Counted from the stretch's first letter, positions 8,813-17,257 are shown. The stretch is DNA of 64,000 nucleotides from Candidatus Nanopelagicales bacterium (GCA_018402075.1 JAGYJP010000002.1:372001-436000), one strand, 5' to 3'. A program made the numbers and translations. Notes: generated by a model not told the origin, from the letters alone.

Positions 8813-8843
8813 TTGTGGGGGCCAGCATTCTTGGCCCCCACAA
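8813..8843 (+). other. Perfect 12-bp hairpin between binding protein and ATPase genes
   Basis: TTGTGGGGGCCA (8813-8824) and TGGCCCCCACAA (8832-8843) are exact reverse complements around the 7-base loop GCATTCT. It starts ten bases after the binding-protein stop and ends before the ATPase ribosome binding site. There is no T-run, so a role in partial termination or in protecting the upstream message (as intergenic hairpins do after other binding-protein genes) fits best. Confidence 0.75.
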
Positions 8844-8862
8844 TCATGTGAAAGGAATCACC

Positions 8863-10014
8863 GTGAGGGAATCCAGCTCCCGAAATGTTGAGGATCTGCA
8901 TTTAAAGAATCTCACGAAAAATTTCGGTGAGGTTGCCGCTGTCGATGACCTCACACTCACAATCCCCGCTGGATCATTTTTTGCGCTCTTGGGTGCATCA
9001 GGATGCGGGAAGACCACCACTCTCCGCATGGTGGCTGGCCTCGAGGACCCTACTTCTGGAAGTATCGTTATTGGCGATCAAGACATCACACAACTTCGAG
9101 CCTTTCAGCGTCCCGTCAATACGGTTTTTCAATCATATGCGCTCTTCCCGCACCTCGACATCTTTGAAAATGTGGCATTTGGTTTGCGGCGTCGCAAGGT
9201 TAAAAACGTTGACCAACAGGTCAATGCCATGCTTGAGCTTGTTGAACTCGGCCCCATGGCTCGGAGAAAGCCCAGTCAGTTATCGGGTGGGCAACAGCAG
9301 CGTGTAGCAGTGGCTCGTGCCCTCATTAATGAACCAGATGTTCTGCTCCTTGACGAACCATTAGGGGCCTTGGATCTCAAGTTGCGCAGACAAATGCAAA
9401 TTGAGTTGAAGCGCATCCAGACTGAAGTGGGCACGACATTTGTGCACGTAACTCACGATCAAGAAGAAGCAATGACCATGGCTGACACTGTGGCAGTAAT
9501 GAATGTGGGACGTATCGAACAAATGGGTCATCCCGCCGATATTTATGAACTCCCTAAGACAGTTTTTGTGGCAAATTTTCTTGGTCAGTCGAACCTTTTT
9601 GCTGGTACTCGCACTGGACAATCGGGTGAGGTCATCATGGTTGACTCACATGGCATGAAGTTCTCCGTGTTAAGCGCCCGAAACTCCGCAGTATCGGATG
9701 AAATCATTGTCGGAATACGTCCGGAGAAAATTTCCGTTCGTGATCTTGTTGACCGAGATGCAATTCCCTCCGGCCACAACGTACTTGAAGGCACAGTTAC
9801 CGATGTTTCTTATACGGGAGTATCAACTCAATACGTGATTGAAACATCATGGGGTCAAGATGTCACCGTGTTTGAACAGAATGTCATTGTTGGGGACCGG
9901 TGCGAAGTAGGCGATCGCGTTATCCTTCACTGGTCGCCCGACCACACCTTTGGGCTAGCTGGGGGAGAGACACTCCTTCACAACACCGCTCAGGCGCTGG
10001 CGGCGGGCGTCTAG
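8863..10014 (+). CDS. potA: Polyamine ABC transporter ATPase (PotA-like)
   Basis: GTG 8863 is chosen because AAAGGAA precedes it and because an earlier in-frame start at 8815 would lie inside the hairpin. The 383-residue product has Walker A GASGCGKTT (about 44-52), the Q-loop region VFQSYALFPHLDIFENV, signature LSGGQQQRVAVARAL, Walker B VLLLDEPLGALD and the switch histidine in HVTHDQEEAMTMAD. The C-terminal third is a TOBE-like domain with GIRPEKISV. It powers uptake at the cytosolic face of the importer. Gene order binding protein, ATPase, permease, permease is that of polyamine importers. Confidence 0.94.
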   Translation: MRESSSRNVEDLHLKNLTKNFGEVAAVDDLTLTIPAGSFFALLGASGCGKTTTLRMVAGLEDPTSGSIVIGDQDITQLRAFQRPVNTVFQSYALFPHLDIFENVAFGLRRRKVKNVDQQVNAMLELVELGPMARRKPSQLSGGQQQRVAVARALINEPDVLLLDEPLGALDLKLRRQMQIELKRIQTEVGTTFVHVTHDQEEAMTMADTVAVMNVGRIEQMGHPADIYELPKTVFVANFLGQSNLFAGTRTGQSGEVIMVDSHGMKFSVLSARNSAVSDEIIVGIRPEKISVRDLVDRDAIPSGHNVLEGTVTDVSYTGVSTQYVIETSWGQDVTVFEQNVIVGDRCEVGDRVILHWSPDHTFGLAGGETLLHNTAQALAAGV

Positions 10015-10016
10015 TT

Positions 10017-10907
10017 GTGGTTGCGGTAATTCCATCAACGGGCGCTAAGCCACAGGTGGTCACCCAGCGGCGTTCGCGAACGGGATATTTTCTTTTACTG
10101 CCGGGCATGACCTGGTTGGCAATCTTTTTTGCCATTCCTTTTGTCACCTTATTTATGACCAGCCTTCAGGCACCTGTCGAAGGAAAATCCGGACAGTATG
10201 TCCCTGCACTCCAGGTGAGTAACTATCCCGATGCGCTGATGGAGTACTGGCCACAGTTCCTTAAATCCTTTATTTACGCAGGTATTGCGACCGCCCTGGC
10301 TCTACTGATTGCATATCCACTGGCCTACTTCATTGCATTTAAAGCGGGTCGCTGGCGGGCCTTGATGCTGGTACTTGTGATTGCGCCTTCTTTCGCGTCA
10401 TTCCTCCTCAGAACCTATGCCTGGAAAACTATCCTCTCTGATGAGGGATTCATCACATCATTTTTTAACGCACTGCATCTCCTGCCGGACGATCGCATTT
10501 TGAATACCAGCCTGGCGGTTATCGCTGGCCTGACGTACAACTTCCTACCCTTCATGATTCTGCCGTTGTATGCGGCGCTGGAGAAAGTGGATCCAAGATT
10601 AATTGAGGCCTCAAATGACTTATACGCGTCAGCTTTCACAACATTTCGTAAGGTCACTTGGCCGCTTTCTCTCCCGGGGGTTGTTGCCGGAACACTGCTA
10701 ACATTTATTCCCGCAACAGGAGATTACATAAACGCGGAATTACTGGGCTCCACTCAAGACCGAATGATTGGCAACATCATTCAAACAAACTTCATTGAGT
10801 TTAGGGACTATCCGACTGCGAGTGCCCTGTCGTTTGTTTTGATGGCCGTGATTCTAGTTCTTGTCTTTACATATATCCGCCGAGCTGGAACGGAGGACTT
10901 GGTCTAA
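10017..10907 (+). CDS. potB: Polyamine ABC transporter permease 1 (PotB-like)
   Basis: GTG 10017, two bases after the ATPase stop, gives 296 residues; the open frame extends upstream into potA but that part is not protein-like. After a basic N-terminus (QRRSRTGYFLLLPGMTW) there are about six membrane helices. The EAA-type coupling loop reads EASNDLYASAFTTFRKVTWP with LPGVVAGTLLTFIPATGDYI after it, as in PotB/PotH. It forms the membrane channel with the second permease. The gene has no strong Shine-Dalgarno sequence, consistent with translational coupling. Confidence 0.92.
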   Translation: MVAVIPSTGAKPQVVTQRRSRTGYFLLLPGMTWLAIFFAIPFVTLFMTSLQAPVEGKSGQYVPALQVSNYPDALMEYWPQFLKSFIYAGIATALALLIAYPLAYFIAFKAGRWRALMLVLVIAPSFASFLLRTYAWKTILSDEGFITSFFNALHLLPDDRILNTSLAVIAGLTYNFLPFMILPLYAALEKVDPRLIEASNDLYASAFTTFRKVTWPLSLPGVVAGTLLTFIPATGDYINAELLGSTQDRMIGNIIQTNFIEFRDYPTASALSFVLMAVILVLVFTYIRRAGTEDLV

Positions 10908-11737
10908 TGCGCTGGATACGTCAGAGAATTCTGGGTGTTGTCGCGATTCTTGTTCTCGTCTATCTCTTTATTCCGATCGCTGTTGTTGCTGCTCTCAGCT
11001 TCAACAAGCCGGACGGCAAATACAACATTTCGTGGAATCAATTCTCCACTGATGCATGGACGAACCTCTGTGGGGTTCCAGGCGTGTGTGACTCCTTCAT
11101 GGTCAGTGTCCGTATCGGAGTGATTTCGACGATTTTTGCCACCATCTTGGGCACCATGATTGCGTTCGCGCTCGTGCGCTATCGGTTTAGAGGTCGTTCC
11201 ACCACTAATCTGCTGATCTTCTTGCCCATGACCACTCCGGAAGTTGTCATGGGAGCCAGCCTTCTGGCACTTTTCCTCAACCTTCGATTTCCATTAGGCG
11301 AGACCACCATCATCATCGCCCACATTATGTTCACGATTTCGTTTATTGTCGTGACAGTAAAAGCTCGACTACAAGGCATGGACCCAAGACTTGAGGAAGC
11401 GGCTCGCGATCTCTACGCGGGTCCAGGAGCAACATTTCGTCATGTCACTTTTCCGCTCGTGGCTCCGGGAATCGCGGGCGCGGCGCTTCTCGGTTTCTCC
11501 CTATCCTTCGATGACTTCATCATTAGTTTCTTTAACGCGGGAACCGTGGTTACGTTTCCCATCTACATCTGGGGAGCCGCGCAACGTGGTATTCCTGTTC
11601 AGGTGAATGCGCTTGCCACAATTGTTTTTCTCAGCGCATTGGCCATCGTTATCACCGCACAAATCGTGGCATACCGAAAGCGTAAGTCTTTGGAGCTTCC
11701 GCCTCAGGCATTAGAGGCGGCTTTGCCGCGGTCTTGA
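10907..11737 (+). CDS. potC: Polyamine ABC transporter permease 2 (PotC-like)
   Basis: The start ATG shares one base with the stop of the first permease (TAATG), so the two are translationally coupled. The 276-residue protein has about six membrane helices and the coupling loop EEAARDLYAGPGATFRHVTF followed by FSLSFDDFIISFFNAG, characteristic of PotC/PotI. An insertion with two cysteines (NLCGVPGVCDSF, about residues 45-57) in the first periplasmic loop is a local peculiarity and might form a disulphide. It completes a four-gene importer. Confidence 0.93.
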   Translation: MRWIRQRILGVVAILVLVYLFIPIAVVAALSFNKPDGKYNISWNQFSTDAWTNLCGVPGVCDSFMVSVRIGVISTIFATILGTMIAFALVRYRFRGRSTTNLLIFLPMTTPEVVMGASLLALFLNLRFPLGETTIIIAHIMFTISFIVVTVKARLQGMDPRLEEAARDLYAGPGATFRHVTFPLVAPGIAGAALLGFSLSFDDFIISFFNAGTVVTFPIYIWGAAQRGIPVQVNALATIVFLSALAIVITAQIVAYRKRKSLELPPQALEAALPRS

Positions 11738-11779
11738 TAGGCTGACGATAATCAGATTGTATGAAGGGATTGGTGGGAT

Positions 11780-11800
11780 GGTCAGGCGATCGGCCTGGCC
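11780..11800 (+). terminator. Possible weak terminator after the importer operon
   Basis: GGTCAGGC and GCCTGGCC form an 8-bp stem (one G-U pair) around GATCG, about 43 bases after the importer's last stop. The following CATTACG is not a T-run, so any termination is likely incomplete. Confidence 0.35.
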
Positions 11801-11802
11801 CA

Positions 11803-11822
11803 TTACGTGAAAACTAACGTAA
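11803..11822 (+). promoter_or_regulatory. Inverted repeat at the ribosome binding site of the amine oxidoreductase gene
   Basis: TTACGT and ACGTAA flank an 8-base spacer and end at the AAGGGAT ribosome binding site. It could be an operator or a hairpin shading translation start; sequence alone does not decide. Confidence 0.35.
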
Positions 11823-11831
11823 GGGATCCCC

Positions 11832-13244
11832 ATGTACTCGCAGCAAATTTCACCACTCGGTTGGGATAAAACCGAAAGTTTGAGTCACACTCCGTTTTGG
11901 TTGGATTCGGTGAATCGACCTCCAGCTCGCCCTGCTTTTTCTGGTTATGCGAACCCTGATCTTGTCATTGTGGGTGGCGGGTTTACCGGTTTGTGGGCGG
12001 CCGTGGAAGCCGCTATTCGCCAGCCAGAACTCAAAATCGTTCTCATGGAAGGTGGTCGTTTAGCGGGTGGTGCAAGCGGTAGAAATGGCGGATTTGTCTC
12101 ATCTTCTTTGACACATGGATTTTCCAATGGATTGAGCAGGTGGCCTCATGAGATCGCGCAACTGGAAGAGCTCGGTCGAAAGAATCTTGTGGAAATTGGA
12201 GCGCGAATTTGTGAATTTGAAATTGAGTGTGACTGGATCCTCGCAGGAGAAATCGACGTTGCGGTTGCGGAGTATCAGTCAGGGGAGTTATTTGCGCTCC
12301 ATGCTCAGTTGGAGGCGCATGGAATTGTCAGACAACTACTCGATGCACATCAAGTGCGAGAGCGATTAAATTCCCCTCTTTTCACCGCAGGTCTATTTGA
12401 CCCACATGTTGCCATGGTAAATCCCGCTGAATTGTCATGGGGGTTGGCCAGAGTGGCCGAACGGTTAGGAGTCGCGATTTATGAAAATTCACCCGTTGTA
12501 GGCCTTCATGATCAAGGGTCGCATGTTGCCGTGAGCGTTTCAGCAGGAGCTATCCACTCCCAGCGGGTACTTCTGGCAACGAATGCCTACCCGTCACTCT
12601 TGCAGCGCTTGCGCCATTATGTTGTTCCTGTCTACGACTATGTACTGATGACTGAGCCTCTCACCCCGGCGCAAAGACGCAGTATCAATTGGGAGGGACG
12701 CGAGGGCATCGGTGACTCAGGAAATCAATTTCACTATTACCGAATTACTCAAGATGGCCGAATTTTATTTGGTGGATTTGATGCCATCTACCATCGTAAT
12801 AACGGAATGAGGCCTGAATTTGATATTGATCGAGAGAGCCTCGCTCGGTTAGCCGATCATTTTGTCGAAACCTTTCCGCAACTTTCGGAAGTTGGATTCA
12901 CGCACGGTTGGGGTGGAGCTATTGATACCTGTTCTCGGTTTAGTGCATTTTGGGGCACAGCTCATAAAGGGAAAACGACCTATGTCGCGGGCTACACCGG
13001 CTTAGGGGTTGGGGCCTCGCGGTTTGGAGCATTAACGTGTTTGGACTTACTTGATGGGCTTACAACTGAACGCACCGAGTTGAGCATGGTTAAAACCAAG
13101 CCCACACCTTTTCCACCGGAGCCGCTACGTTCGTTGGGTATCGGCTGGACCACTAGGTCCTTGCAGAAGGCAGACCAACAGGAAGGCAAGCGCAACCTTT
13201 GGTTGAAGATACTTGATAAGTGTGGGTTGGGATTTGATACCTAA
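11832..13244 (+). CDS. PuuB-like FAD-dependent amine oxidoreductase
   Basis: This 470-residue protein has a DAO-type FAD fold: dinucleotide motif VIVGGGFTGLWAAVEAA at about residues 46-62, followed by LAGGASGRNGGFVSS, the region that covers the flavin in PuuB and related amine oxidoreductases. The C-terminal half contains GWGGAIDTCSRFSAFWG and VAGYTGLGVGASRFGA. In E. coli PuuB oxidises gamma-glutamyl-putrescine, but no PuuA-like glutamyl ligase is present here, so direct oxidation of putrescine or another imported amine is inferred. The aldehyde product would suit the dehydrogenase at 5940. An AAGGGAT ribosome binding site precedes the ATG. Confidence 0.87.
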   Translation: MYSQQISPLGWDKTESLSHTPFWLDSVNRPPARPAFSGYANPDLVIVGGGFTGLWAAVEAAIRQPELKIVLMEGGRLAGGASGRNGGFVSSSLTHGFSNGLSRWPHEIAQLEELGRKNLVEIGARICEFEIECDWILAGEIDVAVAEYQSGELFALHAQLEAHGIVRQLLDAHQVRERLNSPLFTAGLFDPHVAMVNPAELSWGLARVAERLGVAIYENSPVVGLHDQGSHVAVSVSAGAIHSQRVLLATNAYPSLLQRLRHYVVPVYDYVLMTEPLTPAQRRSINWEGREGIGDSGNQFHYYRITQDGRILFGGFDAIYHRNNGMRPEFDIDRESLARLADHFVETFPQLSEVGFTHGWGGAIDTCSRFSAFWGTAHKGKTTYVAGYTGLGVGASRFGALTCLDLLDGLTTERTELSMVKTKPTPFPPEPLRSLGIGWTTRSLQKADQQEGKRNLWLKILDKCGLGFDT

Positions 13245-13296
13245 GGGCCCGAATATTGGAATGAACATCGTTCCCCCATATGCGGGTCCTGCGGGT

Positions 13297-13302
13297 TAGA
13301 GT
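13297..13302 (+). promoter_or_regulatory. -10 box of leaderless agmatinase transcript
   Basis: TAGAGT ends six bases before ATG 13309, and no Shine-Dalgarno sequence intervenes. This spacing is the leaderless arrangement known in actinobacteria. Confidence 0.6.
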
Positions 13303-13308
13303 TTTGTC

Positions 13309-14340
13309 ATGACTCGCTATGGATCACAATTTGGCCCACATTTTACATTTCTAGGCGTTCCTGAATGTGACCTTGCTAATCCTGAAAGTTTTCAAGATGC
13401 TGAGGTTGTCATTGTGGGTGCCCCATTCGATGGAGGAACATCTTTTCGTGCGGGAGCGCGCTTTGGACCCCAGGCGATGCGTGCTGCGTGCTATCTAGAG
13501 CATGACGGGAAAAGGCCCTCTCTTGCCATGAGGGTAGATGGACTGCAAGACCTCGGAGTCGTCGATGCCGGTGATGTTGAAATGTTCAGTGGTGACGCTG
13601 CACGCAGTTGTGCTGACTTGGAAATAGAGGTCGAGAAAATCGCCTCATCCGGCGCCATTCCCGTCATCTTGGGTGGTGATCACACGGTGACCTGGCCTGA
13701 CGTCACCGGTGTTGCACGCGCACGTGGCTGGGGAAAGGTCGCAGTCATCCATTTTGATGCGCACGCCGATACGGGTGACATCAACTTTGGGTCGCTTATA
13801 GGACATGGACAACCAATGCGTCGACTAATTGAGTCAGGCGCCGTTAGAGGGGATCGATTCCTTCAAATTGGATTACGTGGATATTGGCCCGAACCTGAGA
13901 CATTGCAATGGATGGCGGAACAGGGCATGCGTTCTTATGAAATGACAGAGATTGTCCAGCGCGGTTTGAATGAATGCCTTACTGAAGCTTTTGACATTGC
14001 CTTAAGTGACTGCGATGGAGTTTTCTTAAGTGTTGATATAGATGTATGTGATCCAGGGCATGCGCCTGGAACAGGGACTCCTGAACCGGGTGGCTTATCT
14101 GCTCGAGAGTTGCTTGATGCCGTGCGCAGAATTTGCTATCAGTTGCCGGTAGTAGGAATGGATATTGTTGAAGTTTCGCCACCATATGATCACGCGGACA
14201 TTACGGCCATGTTGGGTAATCGAGTAGTTCTTGAGGCTCTGAGTGCCATGGCTCGAAGGAAGAAGGACCAGCGAGATGGAACTTCGTGGAATCCCGCGTT
14301 ACCGCTGCTCTCAGATCGTATTCCCGGTGAACAAGCATGA
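13309..14340 (+). CDS. speB: Agmatinase / ureohydrolase family protein
   Basis: The 343-residue product has all metal ligands of the arginase-agmatinase family: His125 in LGGDHTVTWP, Asp150, His152 and Asp154 in HFDAHADTGD, and Asp243 and Asp245 in SVDIDVCDPGHAPGTGTPEP. It would hydrolyse agmatine to putrescine and urea in the cytosol; guanidinobutyrase or guanidinopropionase activity is possible because these share the motifs. Guanidinobutyrase would give GABA directly, also consistent with the locus. Its stop overlaps the next gene's start (ATGA), so the two proteins are probably made together. Confidence 0.9.
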   Translation: MTRYGSQFGPHFTFLGVPECDLANPESFQDAEVVIVGAPFDGGTSFRAGARFGPQAMRAACYLEHDGKRPSLAMRVDGLQDLGVVDAGDVEMFSGDAARSCADLEIEVEKIASSGAIPVILGGDHTVTWPDVTGVARARGWGKVAVIHFDAHADTGDINFGSLIGHGQPMRRLIESGAVRGDRFLQIGLRGYWPEPETLQWMAEQGMRSYEMTEIVQRGLNECLTEAFDIALSDCDGVFLSVDIDVCDPGHAPGTGTPEPGGLSARELLDAVRRICYQLPVVGMDIVEVSPPYDHADITAMLGNRVVLEALSAMARRKKDQRDGTSWNPALPLLSDRIPGEQA

Positions 14341-15548
14341 GAATTCTTGCCATCGGGGCAGGGGGAGTCGGAACAAGTGCCGCCCTTATCGCATCGCGCC
14401 GAGATTTTTATGATGGATGGGTCTGCGCGGATTACGATCTTGGTCGTGCCCAGCAACTTGTTGACAGGGTAGGCGATTCTCGTTTTACCGCAGCACTTAT
14501 CGATGCATCTGATTCCGCTGCGATTGAGTCTTTAATTCTTAATGAACGCATCACGCATGTACTTAATCTCGTGGATCCTCGATTTGTCATGCCGATTTTT
14601 AACGCTGCATTGGCTGCAGGTGCCAATTACATGGATACCGCCATGAGTTTGTCGCGACCTCATGCGAGTTTCCCCATGAGTCAGACAGGAATTAAACTCG
14701 GTGACCAGCAGTTTGCTGCTGAAAATCAATGGCAGGAACGAGGGCTCCTTGCATTGTGCGGAATGGGAGTTGAACCAGGGCTTGCCGATGTTTTCGCTCG
14801 GTACGCGTCCGATCATCTATTTAGCGAGATCGAGGAAATTGGGGTTCGTGATGGTGCCAATTTGGAAGTTGACGGATACGCATTTGCGCCCACTTTCTCG
14901 ATTTGGACAACAATTGAAGAATGCCTGAATCCGCCGGTGATTTGGGAAGAGAGCAAAGGCTGGTATACGACAGAGCCGTTTAGCGGTTCCGAGGTGTTTG
15001 ATTTTCCAGAAGGAATTGGTCCACAAGAATGCGTTAACGTGGAACATGAGGAAGTGCTACTTATTCCCCGATGGATCCCATGCAAGAAAGTGACATTTAA
15101 GTACGGCCTAGGCGATGAATTTATTGAAGTGCTGAAAACTTTGCGTAAGTTGAATTTGGATTCAACCGATCCCATAGAGGTGCGCGGCGTGAAGGTATCG
15201 CCTCGCGATGTCGTTGCGGCAGCCTTACCAGACCCTCTGACGCTGGGGAACAGAATGACAGGCAAAACATGTGCAGGCACTTGGGTCACAGGCAAAGATA
15301 AAGAGGGGCGAGATGCTGAGGTCTATCTGTATCACGTGACCGATAACGAGTGGTCCATGCGCGAATATGGAACGCAGGCGGTGACATGGCAAACCGCCAT
15401 GAATCCGGTTATCGCCCTCGAACTATTGGCCTCAGGGACTTGGAGTGATGTGGGAGTGCTTGGGCCAGAAGCATTCGATGCCATTCCCTATTTGGAATTG
15501 ATGGAGTCTGAATACGGGCAAAAATATGGAATGCGCTGGAAGAATTAA
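14337..15548 (+). CDS. Saccharopine dehydrogenase-like oxidoreductase
   Basis: A 403-residue protein with an N-terminal Rossmann motif ILAIGAGGVGTSAAL and the saccharopine-dehydrogenase pattern VLNLVDPRFVMPIFNAA and GMGVEPGLADVFARYA. Characterised relatives join or split an amine and a 2-oxo or aldehyde partner reductively: saccharopine reductase, carboxynorspermidine dehydrogenase, homospermidine-type enzymes. Its ATG overlaps the agmatinase stop by four bases. A carboxyspermidine-type condensation of putrescine with an aldehyde, or the reverse cleavage, is an inference; no matching decarboxylase is in the window. The stop overlaps the convergent gabT stop. Confidence 0.8.
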   Translation: MRILAIGAGGVGTSAALIASRRDFYDGWVCADYDLGRAQQLVDRVGDSRFTAALIDASDSAAIESLILNERITHVLNLVDPRFVMPIFNAALAAGANYMDTAMSLSRPHASFPMSQTGIKLGDQQFAAENQWQERGLLALCGMGVEPGLADVFARYASDHLFSEIEEIGVRDGANLEVDGYAFAPTFSIWTTIEECLNPPVIWEESKGWYTTEPFSGSEVFDFPEGIGPQECVNVEHEEVLLIPRWIPCKKVTFKYGLGDEFIEVLKTLRKLNLDSTDPIEVRGVKVSPRDVVAAALPDPLTLGNRMTGKTCAGTWVTGKDKEGRDAEVYLYHVTDNEWSMREYGTQAVTWQTAMNPVIALELLASGTWSDVGVLGPEAFDAIPYLELMESEYGQKYGMRWKN

Positions 15549-16897
15549 TTGGCTGTTGCCTCGAAGGCTTGCTCCAAAATTGTAAGCGCCTCTTCGAGAA
15601 GGTGACGTGGCATTGTTAAAGCAGGAAGGAATCGAAAAACATTGCCGTAGGTCCCTGCTGTCAGGGTCACAACTCCGTGCCGGTGGCAATATTTATTGAG
15701 TGCGGCAGCTCGATCCGGATCAGGAATTCGTGTTCCTTCCTGCACAAGCTCAATGGCGATCATGGCTCCTCTGCCGCGGATGTCACCAATGCCGGGATGA
15801 TTGAGCTGCATGTCACGGAGGCGCGGAAGCATGATGCTTTCAATTTCTTTTGCTTTTGCGTTTGCATCATTGTCTTCCATCCAGCGAATTGAACCTAGGG
15901 CTGCAGCACAGGCAACCGGGTTGCCACCATAAGTTCCGCCAAGGCCACCGGCGTGGACGGAATCCATGATTTCGGCGCGACCTGTTACCGCAGCGAGTGG
16001 CATTCCGCCAGCGATTCCTTTGGCTGTAGTGATCAGGTCGGGAACAACCCCTTCAAATTCTGAGGCAAACCAGTTTCCGGTACGGCAAAATCCCGACTGA
16101 ATTTCATCTGCGACAAAAACAATGCCATTGCTCTGCGCATATTCTGCGAGTGCCTTGTAATAGCCGGGTGCAGGGACAATGAAACCGCCCTCGCCAAGAA
16201 TCGGTTCAACAACGATTGCTGCGACGTTTGCTCCACCCAATTCCTTATCAATGCGCGAAATTGCCCAGGCCGCAACTTCGGGCCCACTATGCGGTCCATC
16301 ATGAAAGGGATAAGACACTGGTACGCGATAAATTTCGGGGGCGAATGGTCCAAAAGACTGCTTGTATGGCATGTTCTTCGCGGTCATTCCCATGGTTAAG
16401 TTGGTGCGACCGTGATAGCCATGCTCAACCACAACAACTGCTTGGCGCTTTGTGTAGGCACGGGCAATCTTTACAGCATTTTCAACGGCCTCTGCGCCCG
16501 AGTTAAACAGCGCTGATCTTTTTTCATGATCGCCAGGCGTCAACCGGTTCAGGGCCTCACAAACTTGGACATATCCTTCATAAGGAGTGACCATGAAGCA
16601 CGTGTGAGTGAAATTTGCAACTTGATCCTGTACACCTCGCACAACATCCGGATTCGCATTACCAACCGTTGTCACGGCAATTCCCGAACCCATATCAATC
16701 AATGAATTGCCGTCGACGTCAATAAGAATGCCACCAGCTGCCTTGACAATGAAAACGGGAAGCCCCACCCCTACTCCAGCAGACACAGCATCTTGTTTGC
16801 GAGTGAGGAGGCCTTGGGATTTAGGCCCTGGTATCTCGGTGATCAAACGACGCTGCTGCTCAACACCGTTAACGGTGTGCTCGGGTGCGAGAGTCAT
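15545..16897 (-). CDS. gabT: 4-aminobutyrate aminotransferase
   Basis: The 450-residue class III aminotransferase has FNSGAEAVENAVKIAR, the Asp264 motif FVADEIQSGFCRTG that contacts the PLP ring nitrogen, and the PLP lysine Lys293 in LITTAKGIAGGMPL. It transfers the amino group of GABA to 2-oxoglutarate, giving succinate semialdehyde, and may also accept beta-alanine, which would serve the pyrimidine operon that has no aminotransferase of its own here. Its ATG follows GAGGAGATCTCC. The gene converges on the polyamine genes with a four-base overlap of stops. No clear succinate-semialdehyde dehydrogenase is present, unless the aldehyde dehydrogenase at 5940 fills in. Confidence 0.93.
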   Translation of the reverse strand: MTLAPEHTVNGVEQQRRLITEIPGPKSQGLLTRKQDAVSAGVGVGLPVFIVKAAGGILIDVDGNSLIDMGSGIAVTTVGNANPDVVRGVQDQVANFTHTCFMVTPYEGYVQVCEALNRLTPGDHEKRSALFNSGAEAVENAVKIARAYTKRQAVVVVEHGYHGRTNLTMGMTAKNMPYKQSFGPFAPEIYRVPVSYPFHDGPHSGPEVAAWAISRIDKELGGANVAAIVVEPILGEGGFIVPAPGYYKALAEYAQSNGIVFVADEIQSGFCRTGNWFASEFEGVVPDLITTAKGIAGGMPLAAVTGRAEIMDSVHAGGLGGTYGGNPVACAAALGSIRWMEDNDANAKAKEIESIMLPRLRDMQLNHPGIGDIRGRGAMIAIELVQEGTRIPDPDRAAALNKYCHRHGVVTLTAGTYGNVFRFLPALTMPRHLLEEALTILEQAFEATAN

Positions 16898-16957
16898 GGA
16901 GATCTCCTCAATGGTTGTCCGGGTGCTCTGCCATCCTAAGGCTTGGCTGGCTGTCCG

Positions 16958-16963
16958 TACACT
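16958..16963 (+). promoter_or_regulatory. -10 box of leaderless transcript (HicA-like gene)
   Basis: TACACT ends six bases before ATG 16970; no ribosome binding site is present. Confidence 0.6.
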
Positions 16964-16969
16964 TGAGAT

Positions 16970-17248
16970 ATGACCGATTCACATGAAATCAATGGTGTCC
17001 ATATCAACCATCATCAGCGCACCACCTTGGAGAAGCTAATGGCTCATCCCACGAGTCACAATTTGCACTGGAAAGAAGTGATCCATTTGTTGGAGGCCTT
17101 AGGGACGGTCGATGAACGCCATGACGGTAAGGTCAAGATTTCATTCGGAGGCGACAGCGAGGTTTTCGACCCAAATCACAAGGATCTATCCATGGATCAG
17201 ATCGCTGATTTGCGCCGCATGATTAAAGCTGCCGGATTCGACCAATAG
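16970..17248 (+). CDS. Small conserved protein with HicA/YcfA-like fold pattern
   Basis: This 92-residue protein has HRQRTT-like N-terminus (HHQRTTLEKLMAHPTSHN), then WKEVIHLLEALGTVDERHDG, KVKISFGG and a C-terminal DLRRMIKAAGF. The order helix, strands, and the final LRRMIKAAGF resemble HicA double-stranded-RNA-binding toxins, but the catalytic histidine region (GSHHIF-like) is replaced by DGKVKISF, so mRNA cleavage is doubtful. It is transcribed leaderless and followed ten bases later by an eRF1-like gene. Assignment is by eye; the function is unknown. Confidence 0.7.
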   Translation: MTDSHEINGVHINHHQRTTLEKLMAHPTSHNLHWKEVIHLLEALGTVDERHDGKVKISFGGDSEVFDPNHKDLSMDQIADLRRMIKAAGFDQ

Positions 17249-17257
17249 GAGATAACA

